Notes under the pieces: generated by a model | The model's database searches: none | What the model saw: the letters and a program-made list of their open reading frames with translations, nothing else | Told to the model about the DNA's origin: nothing | Made by a program: the position numbers and the translations under genes | Source of the DNA: Romboutsia lituseburensis DSM 797 | GTDB lineage: Bacteria; Bacillota; Clostridia; Peptostreptococcales; Peptostreptococcaceae | Assembly: GCF_900103615.1 (NCBI RefSeq) | Contig: NZ_FNGW01000005.1 | Span: 62,001-126,000 of the forward strand | Direction of reading: 5' to 3' | Length of the DNA: 64,000 bases | Part shown: positions 7,809 to 16,015 of the stretch, one piece after another | Layout: every line of letters starts with the position of its first letter | How positions within the stretch are numbered: position 1 is the stretch's first letter

Positions 7809-9134
7809 TTAGAATTTTTTTATTTCATCCTTAGTTACGACACCATAAACTAACTTTTTAGGTTCTACTTTTTCATCAACAATTTTATACGCCGCTATAA
7901 ATCTTTCTTTAGCTTGTTGTAATTTTTCTTCTTTATTTAAATGCATATGTGCTAATATGTCACCTTCATTTACATAATCTCCAACCTTTTTAGTAAGTAT
8001 TATACCAGCTGATAAATCTAATATGTCTTCCTTAGTTTCTCTACCTGCTCCTAATATCATAGCTGATACTCCTACCTCTTCAGCCTCTATCTTACTTATA
8101 TAACCACTCTTTGGTGATTTTATTTCTACTATTTTAGATGCAGTTGGTAATAAAGAGTAATCATCAACTATATTCTTGTCTCCACCTTGATTTTCTATAA
8201 ATACTTTTAATTTTTCTAATGCTTTTCCTGAACTTATAGCATCTCTAATTTTTTCTATACCTTCATCAAAATTCTTTGCTACTTTAGCTAGAACTAACAT
8301 ATATGCACCTAATGTTTCACATAACATAACAAAATCTTTTGGTCCATTTCCTTTTAATGTCTCTATAGCTTCTATTACTTCTAATGAATTTCCTACTGCA
8401 AACCCTAGCGGTTCATCCATATCAGTTATCATACCTATAGTTTCTCTGTTCATTCCACAACCTATATCAACCATTGCTTTAGCTAATTCAAATGAATCAT
8501 CTAAAGTTTTCATAAATGCACCATCACCAGTTTTAACATCTAGTAATATAGCATTAGCCCCTGATGCTAATTTTTTACACATTATACTTGCTGCTATAAG
8601 AGATATATTATCAACAGTTGCTGTTACATCTCTTAATGCATACATTTTTTTATCAGCTACAGCTATTGATGCTGTTTGACCACATACAGCAATTTTATGT
8701 TCATTTACAGAGTCTATAAACTTTTTCGCTTCCATTTCTATAGAAAAACCTGGAATAGCTTCTAATTTATCTAATGTTCCACCAGTATGTCCTAATCCTC
8801 TACCAGACATTTTTGCTACAGGAGCCCCACAAGCAGCCACAAGAGGAGCTAATGCAATAGTTGTTTTATCTCCAACCCCTCCAGTACTATGCTTATCTAC
8901 TTTTATGCCTTCTATATCTGATAAGTCTATTACATCACCAGACTTCATCATAGCCTCTGTAAGGTATACTGTTTCTTGTTTATTCATCTTATTTAAATAT
9001 ATAGCCATTAACAACGCAGAAGCTTGATAATCAGGTATTTCTCCCTTTGAATATTTTTCAACAAAAAAATCAATTTCAGCTTTTGTTAATTCTTGACTAT
9101 CTCTTTTTTTCTTTATTATATCGTAAATTCTCAT
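7809..9134 (-). CDS. pdp: Pyrimidine-nucleoside phosphorylase
   Basis: Cleaves uridine, thymidine and deoxyuridine with phosphate to the base and (deoxy)ribose-1-phosphate. The signature SGRGLGHTGGTLDKLE is intact near residue 110, preceded by the phosphate-binding KHSTGGVGDKT; the C-terminal domain has the usual YISKIEAEEVG start. The 441 residues match the family. It follows punA and deoB on the same strand, but a 65-base hairpin lies between punA and pdp, so its transcript may be processed or set separately. The sugar phosphate product goes to DeoB. ATG start behind AAGGAG. Confidence 0.95.
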   Translation of the reverse strand: MRIYDIIKKKRDSQELTKAEIDFFVEKYSKGEIPDYQASALLMAIYLNKMNKQETVYLTEAMMKSGDVIDLSDIEGIKVDKHSTGGVGDKTTIALAPLVAACGAPVAKMSGRGLGHTGGTLDKLEAIPGFSIEMEAKKFIDSVNEHKIAVCGQTASIAVADKKMYALRDVTATVDNISLIAASIMCKKLASGANAILLDVKTGDGAFMKTLDDSFELAKAMVDIGCGMNRETIGMITDMDEPLGFAVGNSLEVIEAIETLKGNGPKDFVMLCETLGAYMLVLAKVAKNFDEGIEKIRDAISSGKALEKLKVFIENQGGDKNIVDDYSLLPTASKIVEIKSPKSGYISKIEAEEVGVSAMILGAGRETKEDILDLSAGIILTKKVGDYVNEGDILAHMHLNKEEKLQQAKERFIAAYKIVDEKVEPKKLVYGVVTKDEIKKF

Positions 9135-9157
9135 GACTTTACTCCTTAGTATTTTTA

Positions 9158-9222
9158 TAATATTAATAAATAAATTAGTATTAACCTTAATAAGCTTAAT
9201 ACTAATTTATTTATTAATATTA
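9158..9222 (-). repeat. Perfect 27-bp inverted repeat (65-base hairpin) between punA and pdp
   Basis: Arms at 9158-9184 and 9196-9222 are exact reverse complements, with an 11-base loop. The stem is almost wholly A/T. No T-run follows on either strand, so it is not a typical intrinsic terminator. It starts about 11 bases upstream of the pdp ribosome site. As double-stranded RNA it could be a processing site or a stabiliser that separates punA and pdp expression. Confidence 0.85.
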
Positions 9223-9279
9223 AGCCTTATTAAAGTTATATCTATCAATTATATTTATTATCTCTATATTCTAATGTAA

Positions 9280-10101
9280 TTATATGTTTTCAACTACACT
9301 TTTTACTAAACTTAAAAATTCGCTTTTAACTTTTTGAGTAGTTTCAATAACTTCTTCATGATCAAGCGGTTGATCTAATATACCAGCTGCCATGTTTGTT
9401 ATACAAGATATACCTACAACATCCATCCCTGAATGAGAAGCTACTATAACTTCTGGAGCTGTTGACATACCAACTGCATCAGCACCTAAAATTTGAGCCA
9501 TTCTAACTTCTGCTGGAGTCTCATATGTAGGACCACTAAAGAATGCATATACACCTTCTTGTATAGTCATATTTAATTTTTTTGCACAATCTTTTACTAA
9601 ATCAACATATTTTTGCTTATATGCAGTTGACATATCTGGGAATCTTGGTCCAAATCTTTCATCATTAGATCCCATTAATGGATTATTTCCACTTAAATTT
9701 ATATGATCTTTTATAACCATTAAATCTCCTGGTTTAAATTCTTTATTTGCACCACCTGCTGCATTTGTTACAACTATTGTATCAACACCTAAAGCTTTCA
9801 TAACTCTAACTGGGAATGTTATTTCTTGTTGAGAATATCCTTCATAATAGTGGAATCTTCCTTGCATAGCTACAACTTCTTTTCCTTCTAAAGTTCCTAT
9901 TACTAGTTGTCCTGCATGTCCTTCTACTGTTGATACCGGGAAGTTTGGTATATCATTATATTTTATTTTAACAGGATTTTGTATTTCATCTCCTAATACA
10001 CCTAATCCTGATCCTAATATTAACCCTATTTTAGGTTCTACATTGCTTTTGCCTTTTATAAACTCTGCACTTTCTTTTACTTTATCAAACATATTTTTCA
10101 T
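9280..10101 (-). CDS. punA: Purine-nucleoside phosphorylase (PunA/DeoD type I)
   Basis: Phosphorolyses inosine and guanosine and their deoxy forms to the base plus (deoxy)ribose-1-phosphate. The trimeric PNP family features are present: GLILGSGLG for phosphate near residue 27, FHYYEGYS, TNAAGG, and the purine-site region VGMSTAPEVIVASHSGMDVVGISCITN. The length of 273 residues is typical. It is 17 bases downstream of deoB, so both are surely co-transcribed. The order spoIIM-xerD-deoB-punA is shared with Bacillus. ATG start behind AGGAGG. Confidence 0.95.
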   Translation of the reverse strand: MKNMFDKVKESAEFIKGKSNVEPKIGLILGSGLGVLGDEIQNPVKIKYNDIPNFPVSTVEGHAGQLVIGTLEGKEVVAMQGRFHYYEGYSQQEITFPVRVMKALGVDTIVVTNAAGGANKEFKPGDLMVIKDHINLSGNNPLMGSNDERFGPRFPDMSTAYKQKYVDLVKDCAKKLNMTIQEGVYAFFSGPTYETPAEVRMAQILGADAVGMSTAPEVIVASHSGMDVVGISCITNMAAGILDQPLDHEEVIETTQKVKSEFLSLVKSVVENI

Positions 10102-10118
10102 TAGTTTTTCCTCCTATG

Positions 10119-11291
10119 CTATTTAACTATTTCCGTCTTAAAACTTTTTCCATGTTTAGGCATTTTAACATTTAATATATCCGCAACAGTTGCTCCTATG
10201 TCAGCAAAGCTATCTCTTATCCCTAAATTTAGGCCTTCTTTCACATCTTTTCCATATACAATAACAGGTATGTACTCTCTAGTATGGTCTGTTCCCTTAT
10301 ATGTTGGATCATTGCCATGGTCTGCATTTATTATAAGGATATCTTCATCTTTCATACTATCAATTATTTCAGGAATTCTTAAATCAAATTCTTCTAAAGC
10401 TTTTTTATAACCTAGTGTGTCCCTTCTGTGACCATATTTTGAGTCAAAATCTACTAAGTTAGTAAATATTAATCCTTTATTATCTTTTTTCATATAATTT
10501 ATAGTTTGGTCTACACCATCCATATTATCATGAGTATGTATTGCTTCTGTAATTCCTTGTCCATTAAATATATCTTCTATTTTTCCTACACCTATAACAT
10601 CTAAATTTGATTCTTTTATATTATCAAGTACTGTTGGCTCAAATGGATCTAAAGAATAGTCTCTTCTATTAGAAGTTCTAGTAAAACATCCTTTCTTTTC
10701 TCCTATATAAGGTCTTGCTATTATTCTAGCAACAGCATTATCTCCCATCATTATTTCCCTAGCTATTTCACACATTTTGTATAGCTCTTCTAAAGGTATT
10801 ATTTCTTCATGTGCAGCTATTTGGAATACACTATCTGCTGATGTATAAACTATAACATCACCAGTTTTCATTTGATGTTCTCCATACTCATCTAGTATAG
10901 CTGTACCTGATGCAGGTTTATTTGCTACAACTTTTCTACCTGTCTTAGATTCAAATTCATCTATTATTTCTTTTGGGAATCCATTTTCAAATGTTTTAAA
11001 CGGTGTTTCAACTAATACACCTGTCATCTCCCAATGTCCAGTAGTTGTATCTTTTCCTTGTGATAATTCACCACATTTTCCAAATGCACCTATTGGAGTT
11101 TTAGTTCCTTGTAAAAAATCTGCTCCTTCTATGTTTCCAATACCTAGATTTATTAAATTAGGTATTTTTATATCAGGATAAGTTTTTACTATATTTCCTA
11201 GAGTATTTACATTAGTATCTCCAAATTTTTCTGAATCAGGTAAAGCCCCGATCCCAACACTATCAATTACAATCCATATGACTCTTTTCAT
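10119..11291 (-). CDS. deoB: Phosphopentomutase
   Basis: Interconverts ribose-1-phosphate and ribose-5-phosphate (and the deoxy forms), joining nucleoside breakdown to central metabolism. It belongs to the alkaline phosphatase superfamily: the N-terminal metal motif VIDSVGIGALPD is at residues 8-19, the active-site Thr lies in GKDTTTGHWEM, and the C-terminal metal ligands lie in INADHGNDPTYKGTDHTRE. The 390 residues match the family. It starts 23 bases after the Xer-like gene and heads the deoB-punA-(pdp) group. ATG behind GGAGG. Confidence 0.96.
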   Translation of the reverse strand: MKRVIWIVIDSVGIGALPDSEKFGDTNVNTLGNIVKTYPDIKIPNLINLGIGNIEGADFLQGTKTPIGAFGKCGELSQGKDTTTGHWEMTGVLVETPFKTFENGFPKEIIDEFESKTGRKVVANKPASGTAILDEYGEHQMKTGDVIVYTSADSVFQIAAHEEIIPLEELYKMCEIAREIMMGDNAVARIIARPYIGEKKGCFTRTSNRRDYSLDPFEPTVLDNIKESNLDVIGVGKIEDIFNGQGITEAIHTHDNMDGVDQTINYMKKDNKGLIFTNLVDFDSKYGHRRDTLGYKKALEEFDLRIPEIIDSMKDEDILIINADHGNDPTYKGTDHTREYIPVIVYGKDVKEGLNLGIRDSFADIGATVADILNVKMPKHGKSFKTEIVK

Positions 11292-11314
11292 AGTTTGTCC
11301 TCCTTGTTATTTGT

Positions 11315-12190
11315 CTACTTTCTAGGATGCTTTTCTTTTATTTCTCTTCTCATGTTTTTATTTATATGATTTAAGTATGACTGTAAACTAGCTAAGTTTG
11401 CATTACCTAATATTTTACTAACTACAGCTACATTTGCACCTTCATTTAATAAATGAATAGCAAATGAGTGTCTAAGCATACTTGGGTTTATGTTTTTATC
11501 TATGTTAGCTAAGCTAGCATGTTTTTTTATTAGCTTCCATAGGCCTTGTCTAGTAAACCTTTGCCCTAGAGAACTTACAAAAAGTGCTTTTTCATCTTCA
11601 ACAGCTAACTCAGGTCTTGACTCTTTTATATATTTTTCTAAGTATAATCGTGTAATATCAGAAAGAGGAATAATTCTTTGATTTTTGTTGCTACTACAAT
11701 ATATATAGTCTAACTCTAAGTCTACATTATCTAAATTCATTTCTACAAGCTCTGAAACTTTAATTCCTGTACCATACAATATTTCAAATATAGCTTTATC
11801 TCTAATTTGCTTAGGTGTATTTAATTTAGGAAATTTTAATAAAGCCTCCACTTCTTCCTCTGTTAAGATATCTAAATTATTTTTTTCTATTTTTGGCTTT
11901 TTTATTTCTTTAGCTGGATTATTATTGCTCATATGGTTTAAAAATAAGTAATCGTGAAAAGATTTAATAGAAGATATCATTCTAGATATTGTAGCTACTG
12001 ATATGTTATCTTTTTCAAGCTTTATCAAGTAACTAATAATATCATTTTCGACTACATCACCTATATTTATATTTTTTATAAATAAATACTCTGTGTATTT
12101 TTTTATATCTATAAAATATGATGAAACAGTATTTTCTGATAACTTCTTTTTATCCTTCAAATAACTTATATATTCCTTTACAACTTCCAT
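11315..12190 (-). CDS. XerD-like tyrosine recombinase family protein with degenerate catalytic residues
   Basis: The fold is clearly that of a phage-integrase/XerD protein: a SAM-like core-binding N-terminus (residues 1-90) and a C-terminal catalytic domain, 291 residues, in the position of Bacillus xerD between spoIIM and deoB. However, most of the catalytic set is changed. Where XerD has Arg, His and His, this protein has Lys144 (GTGIKVSEL), Ser237 (PSMLRH) and Asn263 (LGNANL). The beta-hairpin Lys also appears lost (CSSNKNQR). Only Arg240 and the nucleophile Tyr272 remain, at the expected spacing. It may bind DNA without normal strand exchange, with the active dimer-resolving XerD encoded elsewhere. 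The frame is intact and the start is backed by AAGGAG. Confidence 0.8.
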   Translation of the reverse strand: MEVVKEYISYLKDKKKLSENTVSSYFIDIKKYTEYLFIKNINIGDVVENDIISYLIKLEKDNISVATISRMISSIKSFHDYLFLNHMSNNNPAKEIKKPKIEKNNLDILTEEEVEALLKFPKLNTPKQIRDKAIFEILYGTGIKVSELVEMNLDNVDLELDYIYCSSNKNQRIIPLSDITRLYLEKYIKESRPELAVEDEKALFVSSLGQRFTRQGLWKLIKKHASLANIDKNINPSMLRHSFAIHLLNEGANVAVVSKILGNANLASLQSYLNHINKNMRREIKEKHPRK

Positions 12191-12201
12191 AGTAAACTCC
12201 T

Positions 12202-12807
12202 TTATCTGACTAGGAACTTAATAACACCTATACTTAGCATATTTAATATTGATTGTAAGCCAACAGTTATAGCTAGTACAATTACTGCATTTAATGCATA
12301 TCTTTGACATAAAAATAGTATATTCTCTCTTTTTCCTTTTTTCAACTCATAAATAATTTCTTTAATATAATTTAATGAAATTAAAGTTAATATGATTGCA
12401 CCTGGTATGATTATTAAATTTTTAAATAATATTATGAGTATCATTTTTATAGACTTAACTTTTAATGCTAATATAGTACTATTTATAGTATATCCTATTG
12501 ATAGACCTTTTAGCATAAATATTATTAATACTATCGGAAAAGTTATTACTAATAGTGTGCATATACCAATAGATGCCATAAACATTGTATCCGATTTTAA
12601 GTTTGATATTACAGCTCCTTTTAATCCACCTTTAGTCCTAAAAAATTCTACAGCTGGATTAACATTTTCTATTATACTAGTTTGAGAACTTGGCCACATT
12701 TTATTTAAATATGTCCCAAGTATTATAAATGCTATAAATATAACTCCAATAATTATTATCTGTTTGTTTAGTTCTTTAAAATTATTTTTTCTATATGTTT
12801 TTCTCAA
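12202..12807 (-). CDS. spoIIM: Stage II sporulation protein M
   Basis: Polytopic membrane protein of the SpoIID-SpoIIM-SpoIIP machine, which drives engulfment by dissolving septal peptidoglycan; SpoIIM is the scaffold in the mother-cell membrane. About five hydrophobic helices are visible in 201 residues, with a charged N-terminus (MRKTYRKNNFKELNK) inside. The segment AVEFFRTKGGLKGAVISNLKSD is family-like. It lies between nudF and the XerD-like gene, the same neighbourhood as in Bacillus. The start is TTG behind GAGGAGG, and that site is completely enclosed in a hairpin. Confidence 0.88.
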   Translation of the reverse strand: MRKTYRKNNFKELNKQIIIIGVIFIAFIILGTYLNKMWPSSQTSIIENVNPAVEFFRTKGGLKGAVISNLKSDTMFMASIGICTLLVITFPIVLIIFMLKGLSIGYTINSTILALKVKSIKMILIILFKNLIIIPGAIILTLISLNYIKEIIYELKKGKRENILFLCQRYALNAVIVLAITVGLQSILNMLSIGVIKFLVR

Positions 12808-12813
12808 ATTTAT

Positions 12814-12861
12814 AACCTCCTCTTGTACCTTACAAATTATTATGTAAGAAAAGAGGAGGTT
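12814..12861 (-). promoter_or_regulatory. Hairpin that sequesters the spoIIM ribosome binding site
   Basis: AACCTCCTCTT and AAGAGGAGGTT form a perfect 11-bp stem, with an inner CTTAC/GTAAG pair. The whole Shine-Dalgarno sequence GAGGAGG is paired. The 5' arm of the RNA begins only about eight bases after the nudF stop codon, within the footprint of a terminating ribosome, so translation of nudF could open the hairpin and couple spoIIM to it. No strong T-run follows. Confidence 0.7.
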
Positions 12862-12868
12862 ATTCCAT

Positions 12869-13399
12869 TTATATTAATTCTTTTGCTAATAAAATTCCTA
12901 TCGCAGTTTTTGCATCTTCTATTTCATTTTTTGCAATCATACTATGAGCTTCTTCTAAACTTATACTATACATTTCTAAACTTTCATCATCATCAAGTTT
13001 ATTTTCCCCAGGCTTAAGACCTGTTGCTAAGTATATATATATCTTTTGATTTGAGAATCCTGCAGAAGTATAAAATTTATGTATTAATCTTAAATTTTGA
13101 GCTTCATATCCTGTTTCTTCTTTTAGCTCTCTGATTGCACATTCTTTAGGATTTTCGCCAGGTTCAAGTTTACCTGCTGGAATTTCCCAAATTACTTTTT
13201 CTATTGGTTTTCTAAACTGCTTGATTAATATAACCTCATTTTTCTCATTTATAGCAACTATTCCAACTGCACCACAATGTTCTACTATTTCTCTTTTTTG
13301 ATATCCTTTATTTTCGACTTCAACAGTATCTACTTTTACACTTATTACCTTTCCTGTGTAAATTCGATCACTACTAATAGTCTTTTCTTCTACTACCAT
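12869..13399 (-). CDS. nudF: ADP-ribose pyrophosphatase (Nudix hydrolase)
   Basis: Hydrolyses ADP-ribose to AMP and ribose-5-phosphate. The Nudix box is complete: GKLEPGENPKECAIRELKEE followed by TGY, near residue 80. The N-terminal EKTISSDRIYTGKVISVKVD is characteristic of NudF/YqkG. I place the start at the ATG at 13399, which has GGAGG at good spacing; a GTG one codon upstream is too close to that site. The gene overlaps the DUF3866 gene by 26 bases. In Bacillus nudF is likewise near spoIIM. Confidence 0.93.
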   Translation of the reverse strand: MVVEEKTISSDRIYTGKVISVKVDTVEVENKGYQKREIVEHCGAVGIVAINEKNEVILIKQFRKPIEKVIWEIPAGKLEPGENPKECAIRELKEETGYEAQNLRLIHKFYTSAGFSNQKIYIYLATGLKPGENKLDDDESLEMYSISLEEAHSMIAKNEIEDAKTAIGILLAKELI

Positions 13400-14468
13400 C
13401 ACAAACCTCCATTACATAATATGCTGCACTACTTGCTGCATCAAAGAACTCTTTATCTTGGTCATAGTTTCTACCCATGCTTCTAACTTTTAATCCAAAA
13501 TAATCTAAGTCTTCTTTAGTACTGTTGTTGTTTATGAATCTTATAATATGATTCTCATCTAGGTTATTATTTTCTATCTGAGTTTTTATTAATTTTAATT
13601 TTTCTTCTTCATAATTAGTTATTGGAATATTTACACCTACATTAACAATATCTTTAAATACAGTTATACTATGATGTGATATTCCTACATGCCTATCTCT
13701 TTTATCAGCAAAACTAATTCTAGGTATAGCTATTGGATTTCCATTAAGTTTTTTTATAGCATCTAAAATAGGCCCTTGTTCTATACCTGTAAATCCATAT
13801 TTTGTACCTGTTCCTGCAATTCCAGGTCCCATACTAACAAATACACAATCCGCATTTAAAATTTCTTTAGCAGTTATTAATGCTGTATATATATTTATAC
13901 ACTCATAATCTCCTCCAAAAGCATTTCCAATTGTTATTGTGCTATCTATTAGTCCCTTTGATTTTAATGTATCTACATTTTTACTTAAATAAATTGGTAA
14001 AGCAGCTCCATCAGTCATTATATATACAAGTTTTTTATTTGGATTATTTTTTTTATAAGAAGCTACAAATGGTGTTAACATACTGTGCAGTGTACCAACA
14101 ACTACAGGCATATTTTCTAAACTTTCAAATTTGTCTATTTTTTCATGATACACACTTTCTTGCTCTTCAACTGAATCTACCTTAACCTGAAAAGGAGTAT
14201 ATCTTAGCTTCATTATATGACCGCCTTCAGTTAAGTTAGATTCAAGGTTATTTAAGTTAGCTATCACAAAATGATAGCCTCCTGTTCCTAGACTTAACTC
14301 AACAGCAGTTGTATTTAAAACTACTTCATCTCCCACATTTATTTTTCCAGTCATTTTTGTATAATTGTAAGCTCTTTGTATTTCTCCATTTAAACTAACT
14401 CTTATATCATCTAAACCATTACTTTGGTCTACTATTGATTCTACAATCCCTACTCTTTTACTTATCAT
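13374..14468 (-). CDS. DUF3866 family protein
   Basis: Conserved 364-residue cytoplasmic protein of unknown function found in Gram-positive bacteria, often near nudF and spoIIM. No catalytic motif that I can name is visible. The N-terminus (about 1-100) looks like a beta-rich domain with GDEVVLNTTAVELSLGTGGYHFV; the rest has alternating strands and helices with conserved glycine-rich turns (VSMGPGIAGTGTKYGFTG) and a late HVGISHHSITV segment with paired histidines. It overlaps nudF at its 3' end and is four bases from the MraY-like gene, so it belongs to the same transcript as the SteA cluster. Confidence 0.82.
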   Translation of the reverse strand: MISKRVGIVESIVDQSNGLDDIRVSLNGEIQRAYNYTKMTGKINVGDEVVLNTTAVELSLGTGGYHFVIANLNNLESNLTEGGHIMKLRYTPFQVKVDSVEEQESVYHEKIDKFESLENMPVVVGTLHSMLTPFVASYKKNNPNKKLVYIMTDGAALPIYLSKNVDTLKSKGLIDSTITIGNAFGGDYECINIYTALITAKEILNADCVFVSMGPGIAGTGTKYGFTGIEQGPILDAIKKLNGNPIAIPRISFADKRDRHVGISHHSITVFKDIVNVGVNIPITNYEEEKLKLIKTQIENNNLDENHIIRFINNNSTKEDLDYFGLKVRSMGRNYDQDKEFFDAASSAAYYVMEVCDGSRRKDY

Positions 14469-14472
14469 AGGC

Positions 14473-15297
14473 TTACCTTCCTAACTTATCTATAAAATTC
14501 AAGAATTTATTCTTTTCTATTATTTTTGTCAACGAATACTTTTCTGTTAATATATGAATAAGAACTAAAAATACTAGCCATCCTATTCTAACTTTCATTG
14601 AATATCCCATTATAACAAGCATACCTATAGATATACCTAGTACATTAGAACCTGTATCTCCCATCATAGCTCTAGCTTTTAGATCGTAATTAAAGTAAGC
14701 CAAAACATTAGGTACTATAAGCAATATCAATGATTTAACATATCCTGTTAAAGTTAAAAATAAAACAGTTGATATAGTTAAGTATACCTTTATAGCTCTT
14801 CCCGGTCTTAAATCTAATAAGTTCATTAAATTAGTTGATAAAGCTATTATTAATGTATTTATAATTATATCTCCTATATTTTTAGAAACTGCAATAGAAA
14901 TAATTATACCTACAAAACCTCCAAATAGAGCTTTGAATCCACCTGTAGTAAGACTTCCTTTTAATAAACTTTTAAAGTGTCCTTTTAATCCACTTACATC
15001 CCTATTTCCTATTATATCGTCCAATACTCCAGCAAAAAACATTGATATTAGACCAAAAATAAACATAAATAGGTATAATAAATTTTTATCTTCTTTTGTA
15101 AAAAATGCTAATATGATTCCATTTATAATTATCATAGGTAAAAATACTATTCCCATACTAACAGGTATCATATCTTTTTTATAGTTAGGCCTTAAAACAT
15201 TGCTCTCTATTAATAGATTTTTAAATAGAGGTATTATAGCATATGTTCCAAGAAGCCCAGTTAATAATAAAATAATATCTAGTATATAACTTTGCAC
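14473..15297 (-). CDS. MraY/WecA-like phospho-sugar transferase (glycosyltransferase family 4)
   Basis: Integral membrane protein of the polyprenyl-phosphate N-acetylhexosamine-1-phosphate transferase family, which loads a sugar phosphate on undecaprenyl phosphate. The 274 residues contain about nine to ten membrane helices. The catalytic aspartates are all present: GVLDDIIG, NLMNLLDLRPGRA and MMGDTGSN. It is shorter than MraY and not in a murein cluster, so it is more likely specialised. It is co-transcribed with a family 2 glycosyltransferase, SteA and a SteB-like protein, which suggests a lipid-linked envelope glycan of unknown nature. GTG start behind GGAGG. Confidence 0.82.
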   Translation of the reverse strand: MQSYILDIILLLTGLLGTYAIIPLFKNLLIESNVLRPNYKKDMIPVSMGIVFLPMIIINGIILAFFTKEDKNLLYLFMFIFGLISMFFAGVLDDIIGNRDVSGLKGHFKSLLKGSLTTGGFKALFGGFVGIIISIAVSKNIGDIIINTLIIALSTNLMNLLDLRPGRAIKVYLTISTVLFLTLTGYVKSLILLIVPNVLAYFNYDLKARAMMGDTGSNVLGISIGMLVIMGYSMKVRIGWLVFLVLIHILTEKYSLTKIIEKNKFLNFIDKLGR

Positions 15298-15304
15298 TTA
15301 GATA

Positions 15305-15997
15305 CTACCTCCATTCTTTCTGCTTCTCTTTTAGTACTTTCTTTATATGATAATATTGCTTACCTCTATGGATAAATCCTTTTAAATCTCTACCCGTTTC
15401 ACTATGAGTCATATTAACTAGTACTTCTTTTATTGTATATCCTTTTTTTAGTATATCTATAGTCATACCAACTTCTACACCATACCCAAAAGGAATTTCA
15501 TCAAATTTTTCTAAAACTTCTTTTTTAAATATTCTTTGTCCTGATAAAGTTGCATCTAATTCTACACCTGTCATATCTAAAACTGATTGTTTAGCTAGTC
15601 CTTTTACAAACCCTAATCCACCTTTTTTCTTAGCTGGAGGAAACTTAGCTATTATAACATCAGCTTCATTATCTAAAATTGGTTTTATTAGCTTTTTAAC
15701 TTCATTAGACGAACTTCCTAAATCTCCATCTAAGAAGCCTATTATATCTGCATTTTTCATAGCTATTTTCAAACCATAATTTAATGCATATCCTTTACCG
15801 CTATTTTTTTCTAATTTAAATACTTTTATTTTATCACTTTTTACACTTGAAGCTATTTTAGCAGTATCATCACTTGATCCATCATCTACTACTACTACTT
15901 CATTTATTTCTTTTATATCAATAACATTTTCTAGAGTATCTTTTATTTTACCAGCTTCGTTATATGCAGGTATTATTATACTTATATAAGGATTCAT
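15305..15997 (-). CDS. Family 2 glycosyltransferase
   Basis: GT-A fold transferase using a nucleotide sugar. The nucleotide-binding start ISIIIPAYNEAGKI is at residues 5-18, VVVVDDGSSDDT follows, and the metal motif is FLDGDLGS near residue 88. No membrane helix is visible in 230 residues, so it should be cytoplasmic or peripheral. It resembles dolichol- or polyprenyl-phosphate mannosyl/glucosyl transferases and, with the neighbouring MraY-like protein, may act on a polyprenyl carrier. The acceptor is unknown. It is eight bases from the MraY-like gene and 18 bases from the SteB-like gene. Confidence 0.85.
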   Translation of the reverse strand: MNPYISIIIPAYNEAGKIKDTLENVIDIKEINEVVVVDDGSSDDTAKIASSVKSDKIKVFKLEKNSGKGYALNYGLKIAMKNADIIGFLDGDLGSSSNEVKKLIKPILDNEADVIIAKFPPAKKKGGLGFVKGLAKQSVLDMTGVELDATLSGQRIFKKEVLEKFDEIPFGYGVEVGMTIDILKKGYTIKEVLVNMTHSETGRDLKGFIHRGKQYYHIKKVLKEKQKEWR

Positions 15998-16015
15998 GTT
16001 ATTTCTCCTTCTCTA

